NCBI GenBank assembly: GCA_014728565.1
Contig: WJLK01000007.1
Location: forward strand, 1-17,264
From: Candidatus Pacearchaeota archaeon
Lineage (GTDB): Archaea > Nanobdellota > Nanobdellia > Pacearchaeales > GW2011-AR1
Direction of reading: 5' to 3'
Length of the DNA: 17,264 nt
Shown here: piece after piece, positions 1 to 6,358 of the stretch
Position numbering within the stretch: position 1 is the first letter of the stretch
How the letters are laid out: every line of letters begins with the position of its first letter
Program-made: the position numbers and the translations under genes
The notes under the pieces: generated by a model
The model's input: the letters and a program-made list of their open reading frames with translations, nothing else
Told to the model about the DNA's origin: nothing
Databases searched by the model: none

Positions 1-201
1 AAAATTTCTTATTCCAGTAGAAACTCTTATTATTTTTTTTTGTTTTTCAGAAGGTGAAATGGTTTTTATTTTCTTATCAGTAGTTTTTTCAGAAAGTGAA
101 CTCTTAGTTTCTTTTTTTTTATTAATAACTTTTTTAGAACTTGAACTTTTATTTTCTTTCTTCTTATCAACAGTTTTTTTAACCTTCTTTTTATCTTTCA
201 T
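1..201 (-). CDS. Partial gene: N-terminus of a probable RecA/KaiC (RAD55)-family ATPase
   Basis: The first 67 codons of a minus-strand gene are visible, starting at the ATG at 201-199 and running off the left edge. Residues 1-58 are a low-complexity tail dominated by Lys, Ser and Thr. The last visible residues, RVSTGIRNF, match the opening of RecA-fold ATPases of the KaiC/RAD55 group, which typically begin with (V/I)STGI followed by a leucine/aspartate-rich stretch just before the Walker A strand. That assignment rests on about nine residues and is an inference; the open reading frame itself is seen directly. ArlH, the KaiC-like partner of the archaellum ATPase, makes such a protein sensible beside a pilus operon. 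The gene lies 37 nt downstream of the second platform-protein gene and has its own TATA-like box 25 nt upstream of the ATG, so it may be transcribed both with the operon and independently as a leaderless mRNA. Confidence 0.5.
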   Translation of the reverse strand, partial: MKDKKKVKKTVDKKKENKSSSSKKVINKKKETKSSLSEKTTDKKIKTISPSEKQKKIIRVSTGIRNF

Positions 202-220
202 AAAATTACAAAATAAATAC

Positions 221-230
221 AGTATAAAAA
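221..230 (-). promoter_or_regulatory. Probable TATA box for the RecA/KaiC-like gene
   Basis: On the minus strand the sequence reads TTTTTATACT, centred about 25 nt upstream of the ATG at 201. That is the archaeal TATA-to-start distance, predicting a leaderless transcript. The preceding T-run may also act as a T-rich terminator for the upstream gene. Confidence 0.35.
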
Positions 231-238
231 ACTATTGA

Positions 239-1144
239 TTAAAATAAGGCTGACATGTAGTTTCCTAGGATAAGCCTTATTAAAAAGAATACTACGATAC
301 TTATTGTTATCAGAGGTATTGTGTATCTAAACCCGTCCTTTTCATCCCCCTTGCTTACAAGACCTATTATTAAAGAGGCTAGAACATCTGTCACAATCAT
401 AAAAACCAGTGCAAAATAAATAATGAAAGTTGGTGATATGTTTATTTTTTGTAAGGTGAATGCCATCTCGCTTGTGGAAACTTCTGGTAATCCTGATAAT
501 AATGTTGTCAAAATCTCAACTAAAATAGTTGAGAGAGAGAATAATGCAGGAGCTCCTACAGATACTGCTAGAAATATAAAGATTACATACATAAGAACAT
601 TTGATGCTGCTCTTTTTTCAACAAAACCGCGCTCCCTCATGTTAACTGAAGTCTCTTCCAGCAAAGTTGCTATATTTCCTCCAGCTCTGAAACCAGAGAG
701 TATAATGAGAACTGTTCTTTTTATTCTTTCAGAACCTATTCTTTTTGACATCTCAAGCAAGGCAGTATCAATATCTTTTCCAGTAGTTATATCTTTTCCA
801 GTTTTTTCAATTTCTTTATCAAGAGGGTCAAACTCCTTTCTCACACTTAATATCATTGCTCTATCTATTGTTATCCCTGCTCTAAGATTACTTGATACTA
901 GCTGTAAAAAATCTGGAAAAACAGTCTCCATTTTTTTAATTTTTGTTGTCTTATTCAGATAGTTTTTAAAATAGAAGAAAAGAAAAAACAATAACGGGAT
1001 TCCAAAAAAAGCAGAAATCGAGGCAAAAATATTTTTTCCCAGAAAAATAAGAGTTGTGCTTATTATAAGTCCTAAAACCAGTCCTATAAATACTGCTTTA
1101 GTCAGGTGTTCTCTCTCAATTTGCTTTTCAGATTTTTTAATCAT
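239..1144 (-). CDS. GspF/TadC-like platform protein (type II secretion system F domain), second copy
   Basis: A 301-residue membrane protein. Two hydrophobic segments lie near the N-terminus (about residues 17-58). A soluble cytoplasmic helical part follows (about 65-180), including FPDFLQLVSSNLRAGITID and a LSGFRAGGNIATLLEE stretch typical of GspF/TadC domains (usually LA..LRAG and ...AGG.LA..LE). Three further membrane segments lie in the C-terminal half (about 184-206, 238-260, 270-292). Such proteins form the membrane platform on which the secretion ATPase acts to assemble pilins. The length fits one GspF domain, about half an archaellum ArlJ. Its ATG overlaps the stop of the preceding platform gene in an ATGA arrangement, and no Shine-Dalgarno sequence is visible there, so translational coupling is likely. 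Confidence 0.85.
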   Translation of the reverse strand: MIKKSEKQIEREHLTKAVFIGLVLGLIISTTLIFLGKNIFASISAFFGIPLLFFLFFYFKNYLNKTTKIKKMETVFPDFLQLVSSNLRAGITIDRAMILSVRKEFDPLDKEIEKTGKDITTGKDIDTALLEMSKRIGSERIKRTVLIILSGFRAGGNIATLLEETSVNMRERGFVEKRAASNVLMYVIFIFLAVSVGAPALFSLSTILVEILTTLLSGLPEVSTSEMAFTLQKINISPTFIIYFALVFMIVTDVLASLIIGLVSKGDEKDGFRYTIPLITISIVVFFLIRLILGNYMSALF

Positions 1145-2022
1145 AATAAACTAGGTCTTTTTGATTTTATAATTCCAAGAAACATTATCTGAATTAAAAT
1201 AACAAATACAAATAAAGTTAAAAACAAGACAGTAGTTATGTTTTTTGGCATACCTAACATTGATGAAATAATTGTAAGGAAAGTTATTGAAAGTGCAGGG
1301 ATTATAACTGCTATTAACATATAAAAAACTATGAGTGGATTTAGCTTATTTCCATAATTCTGAATCTGGATCATCTGTTCTTCATTAAGAGACTTTATAC
1401 TATCTCTTATTACAATTGACATGTTGCTACCAGCATTCATCCCATTGCTTATCTGCCATAAGGTTCTTTTAAAAAAAGGTGAGGGATTGCTTTTACTTAG
1501 TTCTTCAATTACTTCCTGCTCAGGAATTCCTGCATTTATTTTTTTTACAGCTTTTTTAAATTCTAAACTCAGTTCTCCATAACCTGAAGATGAGATATTA
1601 ACAAGAACACTAAAAAGAGGTATTCCTGAATCCAACTGAACTAGCATATCCTCTAAAGCTGAGATTAAATTTTTATCTATATTTCTCTGTCTCCTCATAA
1701 CATATATTTTTGGATAAACAAGTTGGCTAAAAAGAACAAAAAAAGAGAATACAATAGAAAGTGCAAAACCTAAAAGAAATGAAAATTTAATGTTTATTAG
1801 AATAAGGATTGTTGTTATGAATATATAAAGAAAAATAAATGCAATTACAAAAGTTCTCAGACTTATGGACAGATATTCCTCTCTTGTCATAGAAATATCT
1901 GCATTTTTTAAAGAATCTCCTAATTTAGTTTCTCTCCTGTGTTTGATATAACGTGAAAAAAATTTTGATTTTTTCTTTAATCCTGCGATATCTGAAAAAG
2001 TAAATGGAATACGAAATTTCAT
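1141..2022 (-). CDS. GspF/TadB-like platform protein (type II secretion system F domain), first copy
   Basis: A 293-residue membrane protein with a charged cytoplasmic N-terminus, two membrane segments at about residues 53-100, a helical cytoplasmic domain and two more membrane segments at about 228-285. The cytoplasmic domain contains LISALEDMLVQLDSGIPLFS and LWQISNGMNAGSNMSIVI, the two GspF-like conserved stretches. It is expected to pair with the adjacent second GspF-like protein to make the assembly platform. The start ATG overlaps the ATPase stop codon by one base (TAATG) and is preceded by a strong Shine-Dalgarno GGGAGGTGA, unusual in this operon, which fixes this start. It is not obviously a recent duplicate of its neighbour, since the two share only the domain pattern. 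Confidence 0.85.
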   Translation of the reverse strand: MKFRIPFTFSDIAGLKKKSKFFSRYIKHRRETKLGDSLKNADISMTREEYLSISLRTFVIAFIFLYIFITTILILINIKFSFLLGFALSIVFSFFVLFSQLVYPKIYVMRRQRNIDKNLISALEDMLVQLDSGIPLFSVLVNISSSGYGELSLEFKKAVKKINAGIPEQEVIEELSKSNPSPFFKRTLWQISNGMNAGSNMSIVIRDSIKSLNEEQMIQIQNYGNKLNPLIVFYMLIAVIIPALSITFLTIISSMLGMPKNITTVLFLTLFVFVILIQIMFLGIIKSKRPSLL

Positions 2023-3920
2023 TATTCACCTCCCAAAATCATTTTCGTGTCATCCTTTTCCATGCAATCTTTAAGAAGTTCTTTGTTAGTGTAATACAAA
2101 TTCATCACCTTACCAAAATCATTCAAATCCCTTATTTTATGCTTAATCAACCAGGAGAGAATTTTCTTTTTTTCCTCTAATTTTTCATCTAACTCTTTCT
2201 CTGATAAGCCTGTATTTCTTTCTATATTCTCGAAAAATTTAGATGTTTCTGCGTGTTTTATTATTGTGTCTTCTTCTGGAATCCACCTATAAAGAATATT
2301 TGGTTTTGCACTCTCTTGTTCTGCTTCAAACTCAGCAATCTGAAGAATTCTTCTTATTCCTTTTCTCCTATCTCTGAACATAACAATATTGAGGTCAACT
2401 GCTTTCAGTAGATTAGGAGGAACATTCAAAGGAGGATGAGTCAGTCTATTGATTGTTTCTGCAGCAGAATCTGCATGAAGAGTTGCATATACACTATGTC
2501 CTGTATGCATTGCTTCAAATAAGACTGTTGCTTCCTCCTGTCTTCTCATCTCTCCTAAAATTATTCTATCAGGTCTCATTCTCAAAGAATTGACAAGTAG
2601 ATGCAACATAGATACCTCTCCCTTTCCCTCAGGATTAGGAATCCTAGTAACTAGAGGAGTCCAGTATAAAAAATCAGGCAACATCAACTCTCTTGTATCC
2701 TCAACACTTATAATTCTGTGATTTGGTGGAATAAATGGCATGCATGCATTTAACACAACTGTTTTACCAGATGCTGTTCCTCCTGAAATTAAAATGTTCA
2801 TTTCATATTCTATTGCTAACCACAAAATAACTGAAACATCCATACTAACTGTTTTATTATTGATTAAGTCCACTATTGTGTAAGGATCTCTTGCGAATTT
2901 TCTTATTGTTATTGTATTTCCCTTTGTACATATTGGATATAAAATTGAGTTTACTCTATCTCCACTAACTAGGTGGGCATCTAATAGAGGACTTAAAACT
3001 GTTATTTGTCTTCCAACTCTTCTAGCAATAATGTTAGAGTAATTAATTATCTGATCTTCTCTTGGAATTATCAGATTAGTAATAACCCATCCGTATTTTT
3101 TATGATAAACCCTAATAGGTTCTTTTGAACTAGGAATAACTATTTCTTCTAGAGCACTGTCATTTACTAGGAATTCTATCTCTCCAAGTCCGAGCATGTC
3201 CTGTATTAACTTTCCTATTAAGAAATCCTCAGTCTCCTGGCTTATCTTAGGAAGATTTTTTTTGATTAAAGATGATGCTTCTTTCATAAACCTTCTCTTA
3301 ATTGAATTAAATGCTGATGGGTCTGCAATTTCTTTCATGCTTATAGTTGTTGCAGATACTAGTTCGTTTCTCATCTCATTTAAAAGAGATGCTGTTGCTA
3401 TTCCAATTTTAGGGACATTCAGGTCATAAAAAATTGTGCTTCCCTGTTTTTTTATTTCAATGTTTACTTTTGCTTTATCAATCTCTACTTCATAATTGTC
3501 AAGGATATCTCCTCCTAACTCTCTTGTCTCTATTCCCTTTAACTGTTTTGTCTTATTTTTTATATCCTTTTTTTTCTTAACTTCTTCAGGACTCTCTTTT
3601 AATTCTTTTTCTGGTTTTTCATCTTCTGGTTTTTCATCTTCTGGTTTTTCAGAAGAAGGTTCACCTTTTTTTTCAGATTTTAGTTTTTCTGGTTTCTCTA
3701 GACTTTGCTTTTTTTCCTTGATTTCAGATCTTTCTCTTTCTTCTTCTGGTTTCCCAGGTTTTATTTTAGTCTTTGATATTTTACTCTTTGCTCGTTTTAA
3801 AGCCTCTTCAACCTCTTCTTTAGGCCATCCCTGTTTTTCAGATGCTTTTTTTAAGGAATCCTCTTTATAACCTTTTTTTAGATAATTCAAAAAATAATTA
3901 ACTAACTGTTCATTTGGCAT
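2022..3920 (-). CDS. Type II/IV secretion system ATPase (VirB11/ArlI/TadA-like) for pilus assembly
   Basis: A 632-residue cytoplasmic hexameric ATPase predicted to power pilin assembly. Residues 1-45 form a small charged helical domain (PEEVEEAL-like). Residues about 45-125 are a Lys/Glu/Pro low-complexity linker with tandem EKPED units. The core has a Walker A motif ISGGTASGKT (about 377-386), an Asp box ISVEDTREL, a Walker B-type RIILGEMRR (about 451-460) and a His box HTGHSVYATLHAD (about 471-484), the full set of the GspE/VirB11 secretion ATPase family. The length exceeds a typical ArlI (about 550) mainly because of the linker. It overlaps the upstream TM2-domain gene by 11 nt and the downstream platform gene by 1 nt, so all three are surely co-transcribed. 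The motifs cannot separate pilus, archaellum or secretion roles; the divergent pilin genes favour a pilus. Confidence 0.93.
   Translation of the reverse strand: MPNEQLVNYFLNYLKKGYKEDSLKKASEKQGWPKEEVEEALKRAKSKISKTKIKPGKPEEERERSEIKEKKQSLEKPEKLKSEKKGEPSSEKPEDEKPEDEKPEKELKESPEEVKKKKDIKNKTKQLKGIETRELGGDILDNYEVEIDKAKVNIEIKKQGSTIFYDLNVPKIGIATASLLNEMRNELVSATTISMKEIADPSAFNSIKRRFMKEASSLIKKNLPKISQETEDFLIGKLIQDMLGLGEIEFLVNDSALEEIVIPSSKEPIRVYHKKYGWVITNLIIPREDQIINYSNIIARRVGRQITVLSPLLDAHLVSGDRVNSILYPICTKGNTITIRKFARDPYTIVDLINNKTVSMDVSVILWLAIEYEMNILISGGTASGKTVVLNACMPFIPPNHRIISVEDTRELMLPDFLYWTPLVTRIPNPEGKGEVSMLHLLVNSLRMRPDRIILGEMRRQEEATVLFEAMHTGHSVYATLHADSAAETINRLTHPPLNVPPNLLKAVDLNIVMFRDRRKGIRRILQIAEFEAEQESAKPNILYRWIPEEDTIIKHAETSKFFENIERNTGLSEKELDEKLEEKKKILSWLIKHKIRDLNDFGKVMNLYYTNKELLKDCMEKDDTKMILGGE
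3611..3650 (-). repeat. 15-bp in-frame tandem repeat coding for EKPED units
   Basis: Two perfect copies of a 15-bp unit (plus-strand ctggtttttcatctt) at 3611-3625 and 3626-3640 are followed by a partial third copy at 3641-3650. Degenerate relatives lie nearby (around 3690 and 3745). Read on the minus strand they encode repeated Glu-Lys-Pro-Glu-Asp in the flexible linker of the secretion ATPase. Because the unit is a multiple of three, copy changes keep the frame. Confidence 0.85.
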
Positions 3921-4731
3921 TTTTTATTTTTTTACTCTCCATTTTTTTATAGTATCCATTTACTGGTTTTATTTTTTTAGTTATAATCAGGACAAGATCT
4001 ATAAAACCCCATACACCTAATCCTCCTAAAGTAAATAATTTTATTATACCTGCCTGTTTATATCCTAGATAAAACCTGTCAACTCCAAAAATCCCCAGGA
4101 AAAATGAAAGAATTATTGCAACTATCCAGTTTTTTTCTTTTTTAGAAACATCCTTGGAATCAGTATTTTGTTTTATTTTAAGGTTTTCTTTTTTTTGAGT
4201 TTCTCTCTTAAAAAGACTTTTCTTTTTATTTTTTTTATTTGTTTTCTTTTTCTCAGGTATCTTTAGAACTGGGCCTCCGAATCTAGGATAATCAATAGCT
4301 GCCAGATCTCCTGATTCAAGGATTTTTCCCCATTCCATTGCAAGTTCTTTCTCTATTTTAAATAAATTAGCTATTGTTGTTAATCTAAGTTGTTTTTTTA
4401 ATTTTAAAACAGAGTAGAGTGCATCCAAATCAGTTTTGGAATTTTTTAATATTGATGTTAGATCTAATCCTGCTAATTCATCTTTTTTATCAAAACTTAT
4501 CTTATCTTTTAAAGTAAGATATAACATTAATAAAATAAGCAGAATCCACTGAATCATTAGGAATAACTTTGAAAAAAGAGGCATCTGAGCATAATTACTA
4601 GCAAAATTACTGCTTATTGAAAATCCTGTAAAACCACTGTATCTGTAGACAAATATTGCTGTGTTCAAGATTATTACAAATATTACAATCAGAGTTATTA
4701 TGAGAATAAAGAATCTAACCTCTTTTTTCAT
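3910..4731 (-). CDS. Membrane protein with central helix-turn-helix-like segment and C-terminal TM2 domain
   Basis: About 273 residues. The N-terminus has a membrane segment (VRFFILIITLIVIFVIIL) and a second one at about residues 50-72. A soluble region follows around residues 85-155 (LDALYSVLKLKKQL...EWGKILESGDLAAIDYPRFGG) with the look of a winged-helix fold, of a type I associate with pilus loci of DPANN archaea. After a Lys-rich linker comes a TM2 domain (about 200-258: FFLGIFGVDRFYLG, GGLGVWGFIDLVL), two short membrane helices joined by the conserved DRFYLG turn. It is the first gene of the minus-strand operon. I chose the ATG at 4731 over an upstream GTG at 4755, because the best TATA box (about 4764-4773) would start transcription downstream of that GTG. 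It may be an accessory or sensing component; no specific function can be assigned. Confidence 0.75.
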   Translation of the reverse strand: MKKEVRFFILIITLIVIFVIILNTAIFVYRYSGFTGFSISSNFASNYAQMPLFSKLFLMIQWILLILLMLYLTLKDKISFDKKDELAGLDLTSILKNSKTDLDALYSVLKLKKQLRLTTIANLFKIEKELAMEWGKILESGDLAAIDYPRFGGPVLKIPEKKKTNKKNKKKSLFKRETQKKENLKIKQNTDSKDVSKKEKNWIVAIILSFFLGIFGVDRFYLGYKQAGIIKLFTLGGLGVWGFIDLVLIITKKIKPVNGYYKKMESKKIKNAK

Positions 4732-4871
4732 TTTAATCTTTTTATATAAAATCACTAAAATTACAAATTTTATAAAGGTATTGATTATGCTAAGAAATTT
4801 TATTGATAATCAAAATTTAATAAAACAACAAGTTTTATTAACGTATTTTCTTTTTAAAAGAAAAAGAGAAA
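4732..4871. promoter_or_regulatory. Divergent promoter region between the ATPase/platform operon and the pilin operon
   Basis: The 140-nt AT-rich gap separates the minus-strand operon (ATG 4731) from the plus-strand pilin operon (ATG 4872). On the minus strand CTTTATAAAA (about 4764-4773) lies some 37 nt upstream of the ATG, placing a start site near 4743 and a leader of about 12 nt. On the plus strand TTTAATAA (about 4816-4823) could start transcription near 4846, leaving a 26-nt leader ending in a weak AAAGAGAAA before the ATG. A symmetric TTTATATAAA at 4741-4750 is too close to either start to be the obvious promoter. These placements are inferred from spacing only. Confidence 0.45.
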
Positions 4872-5282
4872 ATGAAAAAATCCCAGATTAGTTTTGAGTA
4901 TCTCATTATTATGTCTTTTGTAGTCCTTGCAGTTACTGGGATAATCATTATCACATATGTTTATAGTGGTGTAGTCAAGGACAGGATTAAGATGAATCAG
5001 CTTGAAAATTGCGCTAACAAAATAATTTCAACAGCTGAGGCTGTATTTTACAAAGGAGTTCCTTCTAAAGCAACAATAAATTGTTATCTTCCAGAAAATA
5101 TAGCAGGTGCTGAAATTGATGAAAATTCTGTTATTTTTTCAGTTTACACCCATTCAGGTGAAGCTTCTATTGCTTTTCCAAGTAATGTTCCTATTTCAGG
5201 AACATTAAAGGCAAAACAGGGAATAAGAAAAATTGAAATAAATGCCTTAAAGGGTGAGGCTTCTGTAACAGATATAACATGA
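4872..5282 (+). CDS. Class III signal peptide prepilin 1
   Basis: A 136-residue pilin-like protein. The N-terminus, MKKSQISFEYLIIMSFVVL, is a class III signal peptide: a short basic leader, cleavage predicted between Ser4 and Gln5, then the hydrophobic helix with Glu at mature position +5, the hallmark of archaellin/type IV pilins processed by an ArlK/PibD/EppA-type peptidase. The body (AEAVFYKGVPSK, then CYLPENI) follows a pattern familiar from small archaeal pilins. Two cysteines (in ENCANK and INCYLP) could form a disulfide. It heads the plus-strand operon and its stop overlaps the start of the next pilin gene (ATGA). It is a likely pilus subunit, major or minor; the sequence alone does not say which. 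Confidence 0.85.
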   Translation: MKKSQISFEYLIIMSFVVLAVTGIIIITYVYSGVVKDRIKMNQLENCANKIISTAEAVFYKGVPSKATINCYLPENIAGAEIDENSVIFSVYTHSGEASIAFPSNVPISGTLKAKQGIRKIEINALKGEASVTDIT

Positions 5283-5674
5283 TTAATAAAAAGTCTCAGT
5301 CAGCAATTGAATTCTTATTTTTAATAGGAATTATTTTATTTTTTTTTACTGTTTTTTTCTTAATAATCCAGAAAAATATGTCTGACAGAATAAGAGAAAG
5401 AAAAACAGTAGTTGTAAGAGAGACTGCATTAGATGTTCAAAATGAGATTTCTCTTGCTCATAAATCAATTGATGGTTATTCAAGAACTTTCAAAGTTCCT
5501 GAGAAATTAAATGGGATGGAATATGAAATAAATATAACAGAAAATATGGTTTATGTTAGAATTAAGGATACCAGAGAAGCTATAGCACTTCCTGTATTTA
5601 ATACAACAGGAAATCTTGTTAAAGGAAATAATGAAATAAAAAAAGAAAATGGGAAAATTTTACTTAATCAGTAA
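5279..5674 (+). CDS. Class III signal peptide prepilin 2
   Basis: A 131-residue pilin-like protein. MINKKSQSAIEFLFLIG gives a class III signal peptide with cleavage between Ser and Gln and Glu at mature position +5, followed by a membrane helix rich in Phe/Ile. The body carries VQNEISLAHKSIDGYSRTF and a C-terminal VFNTTGNLVKGNNEI stretch, a pattern I associate with small archaeal pilins. Sequons (NIT, NTT) suggest N-glycosylation outside the cell. The start ATG shares four bases with the stop of prepilin 1, and the 3' end overlaps prepilin 3 by 26 nt, so the three are translated from one message. Confidence 0.83.
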   Translation: MINKKSQSAIEFLFLIGIILFFFTVFFLIIQKNMSDRIRERKTVVVRETALDVQNEISLAHKSIDGYSRTFKVPEKLNGMEYEINITENMVYVRIKDTREAIALPVFNTTGNLVKGNNEIKKENGKILLNQ

Positions 5675-6173
5675 AAAAGCACAGGCCTGGGGAATGGACT
5701 TGATAATTGGATTTAGTATATTCATCTTTGTTTTAAGTGTCTTCTATATATACTCTTTAAACCAGAGTGGTGGTGAAATAAATATCATTGAAACTTTAAT
5801 TTATGATGGAAACCTCATCACAAACAGCATATTTTCTGAAGGACATCCAGTAGAATGGAATGAAACAAATGTTACAAAAATAGGTATTTTAAGTGATAAT
5901 AAAATTAATGAGACAAAATTGGAAAGTTTTTATAATCTAACAAAAAATAATTATGATAAAACAAAGATATTGTTTAACACTAAATATGATTATTATTTTT
6001 TCATTGACCCTGAATTTTCTTTTTATGATGGAAAAAAAGAAGGAATAGGAAAGTCAGGAATAACAAGGAAAAATGCAAATCAAACCTCCACAAATCTTAT
6101 TAAAATAACAAGGTTTACTGTATATAAAGAAAAACCAGTAACAGCTTATCTTTATATATGGGATGAGGATTGA
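5649..6173 (+). CDS. Class III signal peptide-like prepilin 3 (minor pilin candidate)
   Basis: A 174-residue protein starting MGKFYLISKKAQAWGMDLI. The KKA|QAWGMD segment looks like a class III signal peptide with predicted cleavage between Ala and Gln, but the acidic residue is Asp at mature position +6 instead of Glu at +5. A membrane helix (IIGFSIFIFVLSVFYIYS) follows. The ectodomain has many Asn-x-Thr/Ser sequons and aromatic-rich stretches (YDYYFFIDPEFSFYDG). It overlaps prepilin 2 by 26 nt and is the last gene before a 185-nt structured gap. The later in-frame Met falls inside the pilin signature, so the upstream ATG is the only sensible start. Altered +5/+6 chemistry is often a feature of minor pilins, so I lean that way; this is inference. 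Confidence 0.75.
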   Translation: MGKFYLISKKAQAWGMDLIIGFSIFIFVLSVFYIYSLNQSGGEINIIETLIYDGNLITNSIFSEGHPVEWNETNVTKIGILSDNKINETKLESFYNLTKNNYDKTKILFNTKYDYYFFIDPEFSFYDGKKEGIGKSGITRKNANQTSTNLIKITRFTVYKEKPVTAYLYIWDED

Positions 6174-6187
6174 TTAAAAAAACGAAG

Positions 6188-6207
6188 TTCCTCGCCTTAA
6201 AGAGGGG
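6188..6207 (+). repeat. Imperfect hairpin resembling an IS200/IS605-type end
   Basis: TTCCTC (6188-6193) pairs with GAGGGG (6202-6207), four Watson-Crick plus two G-U pairs, around the loop GCCTTAAA. The flanks, GAAG before and AG after, together with the TTGAT just upstream (6170-6174, spanning the stop of prepilin 3), recall imperfect palindromes at IS200/IS605 element ends. No transposase or tnpB is nearby, so this could equally be a simple hairpin or a terminator of the three-pilin transcript. Confidence 0.3.
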
Positions 6208-6218
6208 AGTATTAACTA

Positions 6219-6238
6219 ATAATATTAAAAAATATTAT
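6219..6238 (+). repeat. Perfect 8-bp inverted repeat, AT-only hairpin
   Basis: ATAATATT (6219-6226) and AATATTAT (6231-6238) are exact reverse complements around an AAAA loop. Its pure A/T content makes chance occurrence plausible in this genome, but its place between the pilin genes and the next promoter is suited to a transcription boundary. Confidence 0.5.
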
Positions 6239-6269
6239 AAGTATAAGAGCAGTAAGTAGAAAAAGCAGA

Positions 6270-6278
6270 CTTATAAAT
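6270..6278 (+). promoter_or_regulatory. Probable TATA box for the VWA surface-protein gene
   Basis: CTTATAAAT at 6270-6278 lies within AGACTTATAA, ten bases that also make up the TATA box of dphB (11806-11815). It predicts transcription from about 6300 and a leader of some 58 nt carrying the GGAG hairpin and the AGGATATCCT palindrome. Confidence 0.4.
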
Positions 6279-6358
6279 TGGAAGATATCAAAATTAAATA
6301 TAGAGGAGGGCTCTCCTAACTAACTTAAAAGAAAGGATATCCTAGCCTAACAGATGTG

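Larger units (their letters stand above)
6174..6358 (+). other. Structured intergenic region before the VWA surface-protein gene
   Basis: No convincing ORF is seen in these 185 nt. The region holds a G/C-containing hairpin (6188-6207), an 8-bp AT hairpin (6219-6238), a TATA box (6270-6278), a 5-bp hairpin AGGAG/CTCCT with a GGCT loop (6304-6317) and a perfect 10-bp palindrome AGGATATCCT (6334-6343). The last two would sit in the 5' leader of the VWA gene if transcription starts near 6300. Confidence 0.6.

Noticed and set aside
423..962. Long open frame on the plus strand inside the second platform gene
   Set aside because: It is the antisense shadow of a gene with clear GspF motifs; the translation has no recognisable domain, start signal or operon logic.
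3496..3870. Plus-strand open frame rich in Ser/Phe/Gly repeats
   Set aside because: It is the reverse reading of the EKPED linker of the secretion ATPase; the repeats explain its apparent pattern.
239..4731. Archaellum (arl) operon
   Set aside because: Two half-size platform proteins instead of one ArlJ, no ArlF/ArlG or Che/ArlCDE genes in view, and VWA/LamG pilin-type partners; a pilus is the better reading.
4732..4755. GTG start at 4755 for the TM2-domain protein
   Set aside because: The codon lies upstream of the transcription start predicted from the TATA box near 4770, and the ATG at 4731 gives a normal membrane-protein N-terminus.
6174..6358. tRNA or other known RNA gene in the structured gap
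   Set aside because: No acceptor stem, T-loop (GTTC-A) arrangement or anticodon arm can be assembled from the hairpins.
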